64,000 nt of DNA, taken from contig JANUWF010001497.1 in NCBI GenBank assembly GCA_026120185.1, positions 918,501 through 982,500 on the forward strand, in the 5' to 3' direction. Under the pieces are notes generated by a model. It ran no database searches. It saw nothing but the letters and a program-made list of their open reading frames with translations, and was not told where the DNA came from. Both the position numbers and the translations under genes were made by a program. Source of the DNA: Voacanga thouarsii. Lineage: Eukaryota; Streptophyta; Magnoliopsida; Gentianales; Apocynaceae. Below, piece after piece: positions 11,919 to 24,437 of the stretch (position 1 is the first letter of the stretch; the number at the start of each line of letters is the position of its first letter).

Positions 11919-13886
11919 TGAAGGCATAAATGGCAAAACATGCATACGGAAGCAATAAAAAACGCAGGAAAAAAAATGAACATCAAAAGAATTGTTAATA
12001 CCTTTGCGCTTTAAAAATTTCTTAAGCATTGAGGAAGATGTCTGAACAACAGGAATGTCTTCTCTCTGACTTGTTGAAACTTATGTATCAAAACCCACTA
12101 GTTGTCTACTTCTTCTTGGCATGAACGCGCGACCCTTTGATATTCCAGACTATTACCGGTACTTGAAACCCCGGTGAAAGGCAACTGGGAAGGAAAAGAA
12201 AAGGTCTCTACACAATCTCCTTGCAATCTACTAAAGAGTAGTAACAAGAGACAATAGTTTTGTTCTTGTGTTTCCCAAAAGCACTTGGTAAACACAACAA
12301 AACACTCAGAGAGAAAAAGAACCAACGAGAGAGCAAAAATCAAGAACCTCGTAAAAACTTTTGATGCTATTTCTTGGTATATCCTAAAATCCTTTGATAA
12401 CCCACGATAGCTAACAGGAGTTCCATAATCAAATTATAAAACTTCTCAAAAAATATCACTCGATATCTTCTTACTATCCTCAGGGATTCAAAATTAAAAC
12501 TCAAACAGAAAAATAGTCTAGTCTTTATAGTCCATGTCTAGTTAAGCCTTGAACGAACCAAGACTTAACCCATGGGCCTATGGTCCATTCAATTTAGATT
12601 AAGACTTTTAATTAATTTAATTATTCTTGGGCCTACCAGAACCCAATAACTAAATTAATTAAATAACCTAAATGGACCAGATTAATTCTCAAGCATTTTA
12701 CTAATTCAGACCAGGTCAATTATTAATTATTCAACCTGGGTTACAATCCTGAACAATTAACTAACCAGCTGAAATAGGTTTTTAAATAATTCTCTCTTCG
12801 AATCTTTTATTTTATTCTAACCTAATAAATAAACTAGGCTGCTTGAATAAAATAAAATCCATTTTATCCAAGACCAATTCCCTAATCCGAAACCATCAGG
12901 ACTTATGGGCTATTCCGGGGGCCAAAAGACACATCATCTTGGCTATTAAAATAATCAAAATACCCCTACTAAAGAAATAGCTATTTTTTATGTTTTTAAA
13001 TATTTCCTAATAGTACCATAAGAAAATATTGACCACAAAGACAATATTGCGTTAGTAATGTCTCTGACTTGTAGCTGTAATGACTAAAATACCCTTCTAC
13101 ATATCATCGTACATTTAGAGAGGGAGTATGTATTAATACCTCTCTAAAAAATATTTATCATCTTTAGACCTCTAATCCAATGATCTACAACTTCCTGAAA
13201 TGTTTTCGCTTCCCAAATGAGCTACCCTAAAGCAAACATCTAAGTCATGTTCCCCATGACCCTGGATTTTTAGATCATTCGGGCAGTCACAAGGGGCGAT
13301 ATCGCATAAAAGCTATTTCGTACAAGTCTGTCTTAACTAACTAGTCACATATACCCAATATACAAGTATATTGGTCTTATAATAGAACCTCAACTACAGT
13401 ATATCAAAGCATATCCTCCTAACTTCATCAGACCACCAACCCATACTCAAGCCATAGAGTATAAGTCCATGTTGTAAAAGTAGTAGTCTAGGTTTTTTTC
13501 GTATAATACTTTTATAAACCACTACTATAGGTCTAGTTCTACGTATTCGAAATATGTTTGTGTTATGAAGTGAGAGAACTACTCACTGGCTAAAAGTAAT
13601 CTCTTCCCAAGAATTCATAATACAATAAATTTACCATGATGAGATTCTCATTCTCATTATTCGGTTAAGAATAATAGTTTATGTGTTAAGTAACCCATGA
13701 TCCATACTTTACTGTAAAAGACCTCTATTCACATGAACTATTTATTTAAATATAATGGATTTTTTCTAACGAAATTGTGTACAAAAGTAATGTAAAATTC
13801 ACAAACAATTCCTGATAATAAAACTTTTATTAATATAAACCAAGATTACATCAAAAACCTAGTCTAAGAGGGCATACATTCCAACA
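11919..13886 (-). mobile_element. Solo LTR of a copia element inside the Athila RT
   Basis: A 1,968-bp sequence begins TGAAGGC and ends CCAACA. It is flanked by exact GTTGG duplications (11914-11918 and 13887-13891). Read on the minus strand it starts TGTTGGAATGTATGCCC, the style of long BARE/Angela copia LTRs, and contains an AATAAA-like tract. The small open frames in it (11720-11986 and 12098-12343, minus strand) show no retroelement domains. I take it as a recombination-derived solo LTR. Confidence 0.8.
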
Positions 13887-13891
13887 GTTGG

Positions 13892-14002
13892 AGGGTATAT
13901 ATTGATTATAAAAAATTTAATAATGCAACAAAGAAATACCACGTTCCTTTTCTTTTCATTGATCAGATGTTAGAAAAGTTAGCAGGTCACATATACCACT
14001 AC
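13892..14002 (+). pseudogene. Athila reverse transcriptase, middle segment
   Basis: This short segment encodes VYIDYKKFNNATKK, then FLFIDQMLEKLAGHIYHY, the conserved stretch just before the RT active-site domain. It lies exactly between two solo-LTR insertions. The ACTAC at 13998-14002 is the target duplication of the second one. Confidence 0.85.
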
Positions 14003-15538
14003 TGATAAGTGCTGAAATGATGTATATTTTCAAGAAATTTATGGTTATTATTTTAAAGAATTCTTTAATAAATGACTACTTACTCTCCTATTTTTATCAT
14101 ATTTTATGTAGAATGCTTGGGATAAAGACTTGATGAAGAAATAAGATAAAAAGCATGAAAAGAAGTTTAAAAATGAGAGAAGCAGTACCGCCTAAACTAA
14201 GATACTGGGCTCTGCTCAAATTCATAGCACAAGACTAAAGAACTTTTAGGAATTAGTGATGTCGGTTAAGCCAATTAGAGTAGCGCCATTCAAATTCAAA
14301 AAACAGAAAGAGCCGAGCTTTAGGGAATTAGCGGTACTGTTCAAGTCGAGATAAATAGCACCGCTCATAGCGTAGATTTGGAAAAATAAGAGTAAGCTTT
14401 GTCATTTAAGCCAACTGGAGTGGTGGCCACTCAACATTGTAGAAAGCCTTTCTTTTCTAATTTCTTGAGATTTTTAAGCAAAAGCAATAAATATCCTTCT
14501 TGCAAATATTAAGGCATAATTTCCCAGAGAAGCAGTCTCCAAGAACACTTAAAAACACCCAAGAGGCACTAAGGAGAGGATTAAGGCCATTCTTGAATAA
14601 ATAGGAGTATTTTCAAGAAGGATTGTAAGGAAGAGAAAGAGACCACTTGTCTATGAGTTCTCTCTAACTTTTCTTTGTAATCTTATTTTGTTAATATTAG
14701 GCTTCATTATTTTGCATTGTATCCCTTACTTTATTTTGTATTGAACTATTTTTAGTTTTTTTTTTATCTGTTTTTAGTAATCAATTGTTTATTTATGTTG
14801 TGCGGATTTATTGATTTAGATTTCTCTTTTTTCTAATGAATTCGAGAGATGTGGTTAGAAATTAGGTGCCAAATTGATTTATACACCTATTTTATTTTTC
14901 TTTGAAGAGCTCAAGAAAGGATTTGGGGGAAAAAAAGATAGGCAATTGATGGAATTTTGGTGTTGCCTAGAAATAAGAATATTGTACTTTTTGGACTTGA
15001 AATTTGGGATTTTGTATTTAACGATCTTTAAATCTTGTTTGGGAGGTAGAGATGTCCTCAAATTAAGCTTTAAAGATAAGGAAGTTCATAACTCGAGAGA
15101 AAATGAATCTCATATTAGAGAAATCCTTCCAATGCTGGTTTCGGTTCTTAATAGGCTAAATCGGTGTTTGATGTTGAGCTAATATTATAGGGATTTCATT
15201 TAATTATATGTCTTATCTTTTTTTTTTCTTGTTCTTGAGTTAATTTTGTGATCTTGGGTTACTCATTGTGTGTGAATGGGTTGGTATACTCTATATGTGA
15301 ATTGTCAAATTTTGTCTATTTAATTCGATTGGCCAAACAATGAAACAATAGTAAAGTAGGAATACTCTACACATTCCTCGATGATTCAATATTTGTCCTT
15401 AGGATACTATATTATATGATAGGTACACTAGCCTAAAATGTGTGTTTGTGTGACTAATTATGGCATTTTAATTTTTAAAACTTGAGTGATTGCGAATATT
15501 ATTGGTCTTCTCTTCTAATTCATACAAAGCATGCATCA
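14003..15538 (+). mobile_element. Athila-type solo LTR inside the Athila RT
   Basis: A 1,536-bp sequence begins TGATAAGTGC and ends GCATGCATCA. It has exact ACTAC duplications at 13998-14002 and 15539-15543. Its start, end and internal phrases resemble the other Athila LTRs in the window. The U3 (14185-14420) carries repeated motifs such as AGCAGTACCGCC and AGCACCGCT. The small open frame at 14874-15182 has no known domain. Confidence 0.88.
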
Positions 15539-15543
15539 ACTAC

Positions 15544-16577
15544 TTCCAAGATGGATTTTCAGGATACTTTCAAATCCATCCATCCTCTGAAGATTAAGAG
15601 AAAACAACTTTCATGTGCCTATTTGGTACTTTCGTCTATCATCGCATGACATTTGGTCTTTGCAATGGTCTGGGTATATTTCAAAAATGCATGATAGTTG
15701 TATTTAAAGAATTAGTGGAGGACATTGTAGAAGTTTTCATAAATGACTTTTTCGTCTTTGGAGATTCATTTAACTATATTCTTAAAAAAAATATGGAAAG
15801 AGTACTTTAAAGATATGAAGAGACTAATCTAGTGTTGAATTAGGAAAAATGTCACTTTATGGTCAAAAAAGTATAGTTTGGGACACAAGACTGCAAGCAA
15901 GGGTATAGATGTTAATAGGGTGAAAATTGAGACCATTGAAAAACTCCCTCTACCCACTTCAATGAAAGCCATAAGAAGCTTTCTTGGACATACATGTTAG
16001 TTTCTATAGGAAGTTCATTAAAGATTTCTCTAAAATTTCAAAACATCTTACTTGCTTGCTTAAAAAAGATGCACTAATTAATTTTTATGAAATGTGTTTA
16101 CCTGCGTTTAGTGAGCTTAAACAATAAATGATTGATTTTCTTATTTTATTTGCACCTAATTTGTCTCTTCCATTTGAACTAATTTGTGATTCAAGTGATT
16201 TTGTAGTGGGAGTGGTGTTTGGACAAAGATAAGGGAAGCATTTTCAATCAATTTACAATGCGAGCAAAACTCTAACAAGACCGCAAGAGCATTATATCAC
16301 AACAGAGAAAAAATTACTTACGGTAATATTTACTTTTGATAAATTTCGTCCTTACCTTGTTTTATCTTAAGTGATTTTGTATACTAACAATTTAGCTTTA
16401 AAATATCTTCTTATTAAAAATGATTTCAAGCTAAGATTGATAAGATAGAGTTTACTTTTGTAGGAGTTCAACTTGAAAATTTGAAATAAGAAGGGAGTAG
16501 AAAACTTAACTACAAGTCACTTGTCAAGATTAGAGAATCCATATCTAGAGCCACTAAAAGAAGAGGACATCAGTGAT
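15544..16577 (+). pseudogene. Athila RT catalytic core and RNase H
   Basis: After the solo LTR the RT resumes (DGFSGYFQ, then FGTFVYHRMTFGLCN). The active-site motif reads FINDFFVFGDSF; the usual first Asp of the Asp pair is Asn. Stops and a frameshift follow near 15840-15890. The connection and RNase H part follows (IRSFLGH, YRKFIKDFSKI, ITTEKKLLTVIFTFDKFRPYLV, ALKYLLIKNDFKLRLIR). The frame is cut at 16578-16582 by the Angela insertion. This is the polymerase/RNase H of a gypsy element, non-functional here. Confidence 0.85.
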
Positions 16578-16582
16578 ACTTT

Positions 16583-18307
16583 TGTTAATGTTGTACCCTA
16601 GAGGTAATCACTTGTACATTATATATGACACATTTTATTTTAATAAAATGCATTATTTATTTTACAGTTTCTTTTGTTTGCTTTTAAGTAATATAACTGT
16701 TCGATAAAATCTCTAGTACAATATTGTGTTAAGGAAATCATGATATGAGATTCCTACTACACTGTATAGTGTTAGTACATAAATAATCCCTAATCGTAGT
16801 ATTAATGAGACAGGATATCATTAATACGTTAAGACTAACATGTGTTAGACTTTCTGATTTGATCAAGTGGTGGTTCTCATATCCGTGAGTATTGAGATAC
16901 TCAAAGTTAACACATGAATGCTTGTTAATGGAACAAGTTCATTGGATGACCTAACTTTGAGATAATCACATGGATAACTATTTAGTGCCAGTGATATAAT
17001 CTCAATATAGCAAACGTGCAAGTATCCTTAGACTTGAGATCTCTAAGGTACTTTGTTTGCTGAGCATTGTACTTTGATTCCAATCTTTGAAGCTCGATCG
17101 AGGGTTGCCTATGGGATGGATATTGGATACATTGTAAGGTAAACAAAAGTATTTGAGAGAGTCAATAAAAGATTCACCACTCCTAATAGTAGGGATGAAT
17201 ATCTCATGGCCACTTATAGGAATTACTACTCAAGAAGTCATTGGCCAAGGTGATTGTGTATTGAAAATAATTTCAATTGATACATATCTAGAGTAGTGGG
17301 TTCCTGATACAAGTACTATTGTATTTGGGCCAAAATTAATTCTGGAGGGAGTTGGCACTAATTCCGTACTCCAAACCGAATAAGATATTGTATGGTGATA
17401 GGAATTAATTGCACTGAAATTTGTTATTGAAGGGTTCATGTCAAGCCACTTGACTTTTTGGACTCTTGGATGGTCATAATATGTTGCTAGATACCGCTTA
17501 TGATATGGGAATATGAGTTTATTAATTGATGAATTAATAAACCAATCCTAATTAGAATTAATATGATTAATTCTAATTAATTATGGATTATTAAACTCAA
17601 AGACGTTTAGATTAATTCATGTTCTCTACCAATTGACTGGGAAATCTAATAGGTCACACACAATAGAAGATTATATACTCAAAATGTTATTTGATAATAT
17701 AGTGGGGTTAATTGCGAGAAAGAGAAGTTGTTGTGGCTAAATTATAATTAGTTATAATTAATGGTCCAAATTGTAATTGTGAGAATTTGATGTTTCCAAT
17801 TACAATTAGAAAATTCTAACTGTTTTAGAATTCTAAGATTGGAGCATATTTGGAGCAGGATTTTTCGTGTGATATAGATATACACTCGAAACCCTAGTTG
17901 ATTTTGTGTAAGACACGAAAATAACTCCAAACTCTAAGGCACACGATTTCTCTCTTCTCTCTCTCTCACGATTGTTCTTGAGAAACCGTAGCCGCCATCT
18001 TTTTCTGCTAGTACAGAAAGTTTTGGTGCTTGAGTATTTCTCTGTGTAGATTACTGTTAGAGATAATCACACAATGTGATTATAGTGGTTAGACATTCAA
18101 CTCTCGTGGAGTTTGATTAAGAGGATTCCTGGATCGCACCTCAACTTGAAGAAGAAATTTTTGTTCTTCGGACGATCAAAGAAAGGTAAAAGTTGTTACA
18201 TTTATTATCTTTATGTCTTGTTTTCCACACATATGCGGATCCTAAGATGGTATCTCGTTTTATTCTTCCACTGCGCCGTATAGAATACGAGCCTGAAATA
18301 CCTAACA
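16583..18307 (+). repeat. 5' LTR of the Angela-type element
   Basis: It starts TGTTAATGTTGTACCC and ends CCTAACA, just before the primer-binding site. It aligns over its length with 28381-30116. A run of CT-rich sequence near 17950-17970 and an 'agccgccatc' phrase near its 3' end are present in both copies. The start is fixed by the ACTTT duplication. Confidence 0.92.
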
Positions 18308-18308
18308 T

Positions 18309-18319
18309 TGGTATCAGAA
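18309..18319 (+). promoter_or_regulatory. Primer-binding site, tRNA-iMet type
   Basis: TTGGTATCAGA directly follows the 5' LTR. TGGTATCAGAGC is the complement of the 3' end of initiator tRNA-Met, the usual primer of copia elements. Confidence 0.88.
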
Positions 18320-19490
18320 ACATGCTATGTGTGGTTTATGAACATTGTTTTTTGCACGAAAAAACTGTTTTCATGTATTCGTGTTTGTCTTTGTTCGCTG
18401 TGATAATCGTTTTTACTTGAGTCGAAATCGTTTCAAGCATTATGGGTTGGGTCCATAGTATAATATGATTGTGTAAAAGTTACAACATATTTCGAAAGAT
18501 GCTTTCTTTATGTGTTGAAAATTTTCTGCAGAAAAAAGTTTTCTTGAAAACATGTTGATTGCCTTCCGTTTCATCTTGTGAATTGGATTTTCTGTTTTGT
18601 TTTGTTTAAACTAACAAATTGGTTGTTGTTTTGAGCTTCAAAATAAAAAATACTGCTGAGAATTGTTCTCATTGAAAATTTGCAAAAGAAGAAGTCACTA
18701 GAAATTGTTTCTGGAAAATTTTCAAAATCGCCGCCATTGTTTCCGACCATAGCCGGTGCTGGCTCCGGCTCCTAGTTGGCGCCAGTTCAGTGCTGTTTCA
18801 CGAACATCCAAAAATCGTTTCTGGAAGAAAAATTTTCTTAAAATCCGAATGCAGCCGACGCCGGCTCTAGTTTCCAAACCTGTGCTGGTTATGTTCTGTT
18901 TGCGACGTTCCAACTATTTTAAAAAAAAAAATTCCTGGAATAGAATTTTGAAAGGGAAAAATCTTATTTGATGAGATGCGGTAAAATAAAAAATTTTTCA
19001 TGGAGGCGCTGCCCCCTGACCCCCGTCCGTTGACGGCTAGCGGGACCGCCGTTTTCGCTACCAAAGACGAGATCCAAAAGCATTTTCTCAAAATTAGTTT
19101 TGAGACAAACAATTTTATTTTTCAAAATAGTGATTTTAAAATTTTAAAATTAATGTATTTTTCTAAAATATTGATTTTAGAATTTGTTTTATTTTTTCAA
19201 AATATTGATTTTGGAATAATAAAAGGTATATGTTTATTTTATTTAAACATAATCAATGGCATGATGGATGGTTATGGACTAAAACCAATTATATCTATTC
19301 ATGCATTTTATAGTTTTGGTTTTTATGAAATAGGGCCTGCATGTCCTACCTTCTCTAGAATTCTTGTATAATTCTCTTCTCATCTAACTCCCCTTAAATG
19401 TAACTCGAGGTTTTCTCTCTTTAGAAAATTATGTAATTAGTTTACATAAGTTAGATAGGAGTAAAATTATTTTAATTTCGGAGATGACAA
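18320..19490 (+). other. Long untranslated leader of the Angela-type element, first part
   Basis: This is non-coding sequence between the primer site and gag, as expected for BARE/Angela elements, which have long leaders. It contains an unusually GC-rich patch (about 18725-19075, with repeated 'gccggtgctggctcc'-like words) in an otherwise AT-rich region. Small open frames on both strands over this patch look like chance. The Tekay-like LTR interrupts it at about 19491, and it resumes at about 23705. Confidence 0.6.
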
Positions 19491-21781
19491 TTGTAACACC
19501 CCACAACCTAGGCTCAACAGGGCCGGGGATGTCGCCCCGTCCAAAGGATAAGGGATCTTTATAATTAGGTCACACAAACGGAAATAAAACATTACTTTAG
19601 AATTAAAATTTATTACAACCCAAAAAGTAAAGAATAAATCCAAAAATAAATTGTTCACTATCATCTCTCAAAACAACATATAAAATAAATAACAAGAGTC
19701 TTCAAGCAAGCAACATTCTAGCTACTCATCCCCACAGCAGGATCGACCTAAAACATGGCATAAAAGGTGATGAGATAAAAATCTCAGTAAGTCCGTGTGT
19801 GCTTTGGGTGTTTCAAGTAAAACAGTTCATATATGCAAGTTGTAAAAACTTTATAAGAGAAAATGCTGGCAAGCAATAAATAAGGTTAAAATAAAGAGTG
19901 GCGTTTTCCTCTTTTCAAACCAAACAAGTGCACAATAAACCAAACCACTCAAATAGGTGGCCATGGGTTACCACACGTTGGGCCCTATGTTCATATAACG
20001 GTCAGAATGCCATACTTTGTGCAGACTGACAAAAGGTAGGTGTACGGCCTACTGAGTAAGATACTCCTCATTCTCTACACCCAAACAAATCGGTTGTCCA
20101 CTCCGGCAACACACAGTCCACATGACTGAAACTTGCTAACTCGGACCGACATGACTAAGCAGTACTATCGTTTCTCTAAGTTGAGTTCATCTTCTGGAGG
20201 TGGCCTCCTGCCAGAAAACTCGCTCTTGCTCTTCAAAACTAGTACTACTAGCCTACCCTTATTGAGTACTCAACGTTGATTGTCCCACTTGGGAGAGAAA
20301 CTGATAAAACATTGTTTAATTTGGAAACAGCAATTAAGGGTTTCTAAAGTTCATGTCGAAGTTGGTTTTAGAAAGAATTTAGTGTTTGAGTAAAACTGCT
20401 TGTTGATTCCAAATGATTTGACTGAAACAGAAAGGAAATAGTCCTTAATTGCATTTACCAAAATGAGTGTTCATACGCTCCGCGTTTGGCTTGCCATAGT
20501 AACCTTTTGTCATCAAATAAGTTTTATGCAGGAGCTTACCTGATCCTTTACTTGAGTTAATTCAAGAATCCTCCAAGGTTGATCTAACCCCGCCTGGGGT
20601 AAACACAAGCCATATGATTAAACTCAAACCATAACTGCTTCCATAAATAATCCTAGTTCAACTTATTACAATCATGACCCTAATGTCCTAAGCTTTAAGG
20701 TTAGATGATAAAGGGTTTCATAAAATAAGTTTAGTTTGATAAATGAAAATAATTAGGAGTTGTAAAATAATTTCTAATCAGTAATGGGTTCGAATTTAAT
20801 CTTTGTTATTAATAAATAAACTAGGGTTTATTTGATGAAAGGTCCTAAGTCTTAAAAATAATAAACTATTATTAATCTCCTAATTAATAATTAATAGATA
20901 GAAAATAATTAGTAAATAAAATTAATAGTAAATTTTATTAAATCTTGATCAAAAGGTAATAAATAAATGTTAATAGTATTTATGAATATATGACCTATAA
21001 GATTAGTATTTTTCCTATTATGATTACTTATATAAAATGCCTCATTTATTATTATTACTATATATAATATTCATATATATTATTTTTAATAGAAGATATC
21101 ATTTATTTGGCTAAAATCTCACTATTTCATTTAATAATCCAACTCTCAAAGCTTCCTAGGGTTTTCGAAATTATTGGAGGAAAATATGGTATTAACTTTT
21201 TTAAACGTAAATAAATTGACTAATTAAATTATTTTAGGATCAACAAGGTCATGATTATAATTTTTCTATTGCTAACAAGATTCATGAATATAAAATCCAA
21301 CATCAATCAACCAACTATTCTATTCATGCATAAAGGCTTAAATCTATATCTACTATCACATGATCTAAACCTCACTAAGTATAATCATATTTTTTGCTTC
21401 AATAAGAATTCAAGAACATAAACCCTATTCACCAAAGGTGACATAATATCTAGCATGCTTAACCATCCAACTTACTCAAAACATGAAAAATATGCATCGA
21501 TCCACAAGAAATACTACAGCACTTAATCATGGAAAAACATCCTCATACTCCAATCTCAACTCCTTCATACACAAGCATATATACTCAATCCCCAAACATC
21601 ATCTATCCTTTTCTAACAACATCTAAGAGACATGATTTTAGAATTAAGGAGGGGGTTAAAGAGAAATACTTGGTTGATAACAATCTTGTTGAAGATCCAA
21701 AGAGATCCACACGCGAATGGGGCTTGATTTGTCCAAGGAAGAAGAAGAACAACGGCCATGGTTGAAACAACCATTTCGGCC

Positions 21782-21806
21782 GAGAGAGAGAGAGAGAAAG
21801 AGAGAA
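21782..21806. repeat. (GA)n microsatellite
   Basis: A short GA run with one interruption, inside the Tekay-like LTR. Confidence 0.85.
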
Positions 21807-23380
21807 TATTAGTACATTATATTAAAGATTGAAGAGAAAAGAAGAATGATCAAAATCGTTCTTGGTTACCTTGAGAGAGAGAGTTCTTGAATCTTCAAGA
21901 AAAATTCTGATTTTTGATCCGATAGCAGAATTTTGTTTTCAATGTTTGATGTTATAAAATGCATAAATGGACTCTAGAGGGTGAGTAGACATGATCTGGA
22001 GTTTTTGGAAGGGATTGGAGAGGTTTGGAGTGGTCTTAGGCTTGGAGGATGGTGGTGTGTGTTATTGGTGTTCTTGGTGAAATGGAGAGAATGGAGAGAA
22101 AGTTGCATGAAATTTGCTGAAGGATGTTAGCCGAATGGTTAGAGAAATTCTTGTGATTGGATTTTCAGATTAGGTAAAAGAGGAAAAGTTAGTTGTTTGA
22201 AATTCAAAAGGAGTAATTCATGGAGTGAATTAAGGTAGAAGATATGGTACGAGTGGTTTGGTTGATGAAGGTTCTTGGAGCTACTATGGCCGACTGGTTT
22301 TGTTGAAGTTTTGCTGAGATGAATGAGTTTTGTAAGAGTTATAGGGTGGCCGAAATTCTGAGTGTAATGGTGGGAGAATTTCTGGTTGTTTGGAGCCTCT
22401 AATCCATAAAAGTTTTCATGGAGCAATTTGCTGAAATTTTTGAATTCTACTTGGAAGCTTGATTGGAGTAATTGATGGAGTGATTTAAGGAGTAGCTATA
22501 GTGCTCATTTGTGCAGATCAATAGAGGGGGTGAAGAAGTTCAGTTCATGACTGACTTAGGTTAGTTTCACAGAAAGTTAAAGTGATTTTTGGACAAAGGT
22601 TGAAGAGGGAGCAAGGCTGGAGTTTCTGGTTGTTCATTCGAATGGTTTGCTGGGATTTTTATGCAAATTTTTCTGCAATGTTCTAGCCGACTTGCAGAAG
22701 GTTTGAATGGGTATTAGAGGGTCCTTTAAGGCTGGTTTCCAGCTTTCTTTATAGAGGAAAGACAGAGATGAATTACTGGTTTGAAGGCTAGAAGAAACAG
22801 CTTGGTTTTTGGACTGCTAAGCTGCGAAACTGTCCAGATTTTTTGCTGATTTGCACAGCTTTGTGCAATCCGATTTTTGGCCAAAGGTTTCAATATTCAA
22901 GCTGAACAAATTGGCTATTTTTCTGGCAGTATTTGAATGAGAAAAATGGCTGAATTTTTCAAAAGCTGGACTAGTCAATGAAGCTGGAAAATATTCAGAT
23001 TGCTACCATGAAAAAAATGAACGCTTATGGAATGGAGTTTGAAGGCTCAACCATAGAGATTAATTCTCTTGGGAACCTTCCTTAACTCCTTCCCCATTTC
23101 CAGTCATTTTCGAGATTCCAAGGTTAATGAACCTTACTGGATTTTTTGGAAATAAAAATGGCCTTGGGATAAATTGAACAACTTAATTGATAAAGAATTA
23201 AGGTAAGTTAGAGAGTAGAAGGACATGAATCCCTTAAGAATTCTTGTAGGGCATAAGAATAGGATTAGGACATTCCCTTCATGTCTTCCCTAGGACAACA
23301 CTCCTAGTTCTACTTATGGAATACAAAGGCCGAAAGTCCAACCTTAAACAAAATAAAATTTAATCATGCTAAATCTTAAA

Positions 23381-23452
23381 TGATGGGATTTGAACTCAAG
23401 ACCTTAGAGATTAATTCCAATGCTCTAACCACTAAACCACAATAACTCTTAT
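23381..23452 (-). other. tRNA-like sequence inside the Tekay-like LTR
   Basis: On the minus strand the sequence reads GTGGTTTAGTGGTTAGAGC, an A-box-like D-arm. After it come a pairable anticodon-like stem (TTGGA with TCTAA around a 7-base loop) and GAGTTCAAATCC, a B-box-like word. The acceptor and T stems pair poorly. This is either a degraded tRNA gene, the head of a tRNA-derived SINE, or chance; it is unlikely to be a working tRNA. Confidence 0.35.
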
Positions 23453-23709
23453 TCTTATTTTCTCTCCCAAATATTCTTCATATTTAATCCTCAAGCTATC
23501 TCCATATTTTCACTTTAAGCAAAATTACCATTTTACTCTTCCTACTCAATAAGAACAACTAAGATTTCTAGACTATAAATTATAATTCTAAAGCACATAA
23601 AATTATTCAAAAATATATTTATGTATGTAAGAAAATATGATATGCATCCCGACCCTCTTACTCTAGGGTAGGTTTTAGTTGGGGTTTCATAGCAACCAAA
23701 ACAAGACGA

Positions 23710-24437
23710 GAAGGTAAGACCTTCTACTTAAATCAAGCATGAACATATATGGTTAATTATATTAATTTCTTTTATGGCTTAAAGAAATTAATTTAGGATA
23801 AAATTCATAATCATACCACGTAATTGCTGTATTACCATGATTATCAATTATGTGATTTATTGATTTTTATACATATCATTCAATGAAATCACTAAAAGGA
23901 ATAAATCCCTCAATTAATATTAAACCCAATTCCTTCCATTAATATAGTAAGAACGAGAGTCCTTTTTCGAGACCAGGTTGTTGGGTAAACCCAAACCTAC
24001 TTGACATCAGGCATGTTCAAGCTATAGAATTAAATTCCTGATTAATGGGTCGAGTTTAACTAAATTCTTTATCTCGATTGAGCAAATTCAAGCATAAAGA
24101 AATTTAGAGAAAAGATTAGGGTAGTCCAAAAGGCTTAAAGATTAAAAGCCGTTAATCACCCAATAATCCGATAGTTACATACGATATAATTGGTATTGGA
24201 TACCTACCAAACTTAAGGGTGGCTTGTTGGGCAAATCTAAGGTTATTCTTGAAGAATTTAGATACCGGTCCACTAGAAAAGCTTCCAACGGGCTTTCCCG
24301 AATCAGTAGTAGGGGCTATTAATTTGAGTAAAATAGTGGAGTAAAAATGTGTTTAATTAAAGTCCTAATTATTTGCATATCATGTGCATATACAAGTAGC
24401 TAATACTCTCTATCTATACATCCAGGCCACTTGCATC
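23710..24437 (+). other. Angela leader, second part
   Basis: Non-coding sequence between the Tekay-like LTR and the Gag start codon. No motif of note is seen beyond AT-rich runs. Confidence 0.5.

Larger units (their letters stand above)
19491..23704 (-). mobile_element. Tekay/Del-like chromovirus solo LTR (about 4.2 kb)
   Basis: The left end TTGTAACACCCC, followed by CAACCTAGG and a GC-rich stretch, is the reverse of a Tekay-type LTR terminus. The right end (23641-23704: GCATCCCGACCCTC, GTTGGGGTTTCA, CCAAAACAA) is the reverse of a typical Tekay LTR start. No gag or pol motif lies between, so I take the whole as one very long solo LTR. The target duplication is imperfect (GACAA at 19486-19490, GACGA at 23705-23709), so the boundaries may be off by several bases. 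Confidence 0.65.

Noticed and set aside
18722..19371. Overlapping open frames on both strands over the GC-rich leader patch
   Set aside because: They are short, overlap each other, have no domain, and lie in a retroelement leader; they follow from locally high GC content.
21529..22426. Open frames of 78 and 95 codons inside the Tekay-like LTR
   Set aside because: No similarity to any domain I know; chance frames in LTR sequence.
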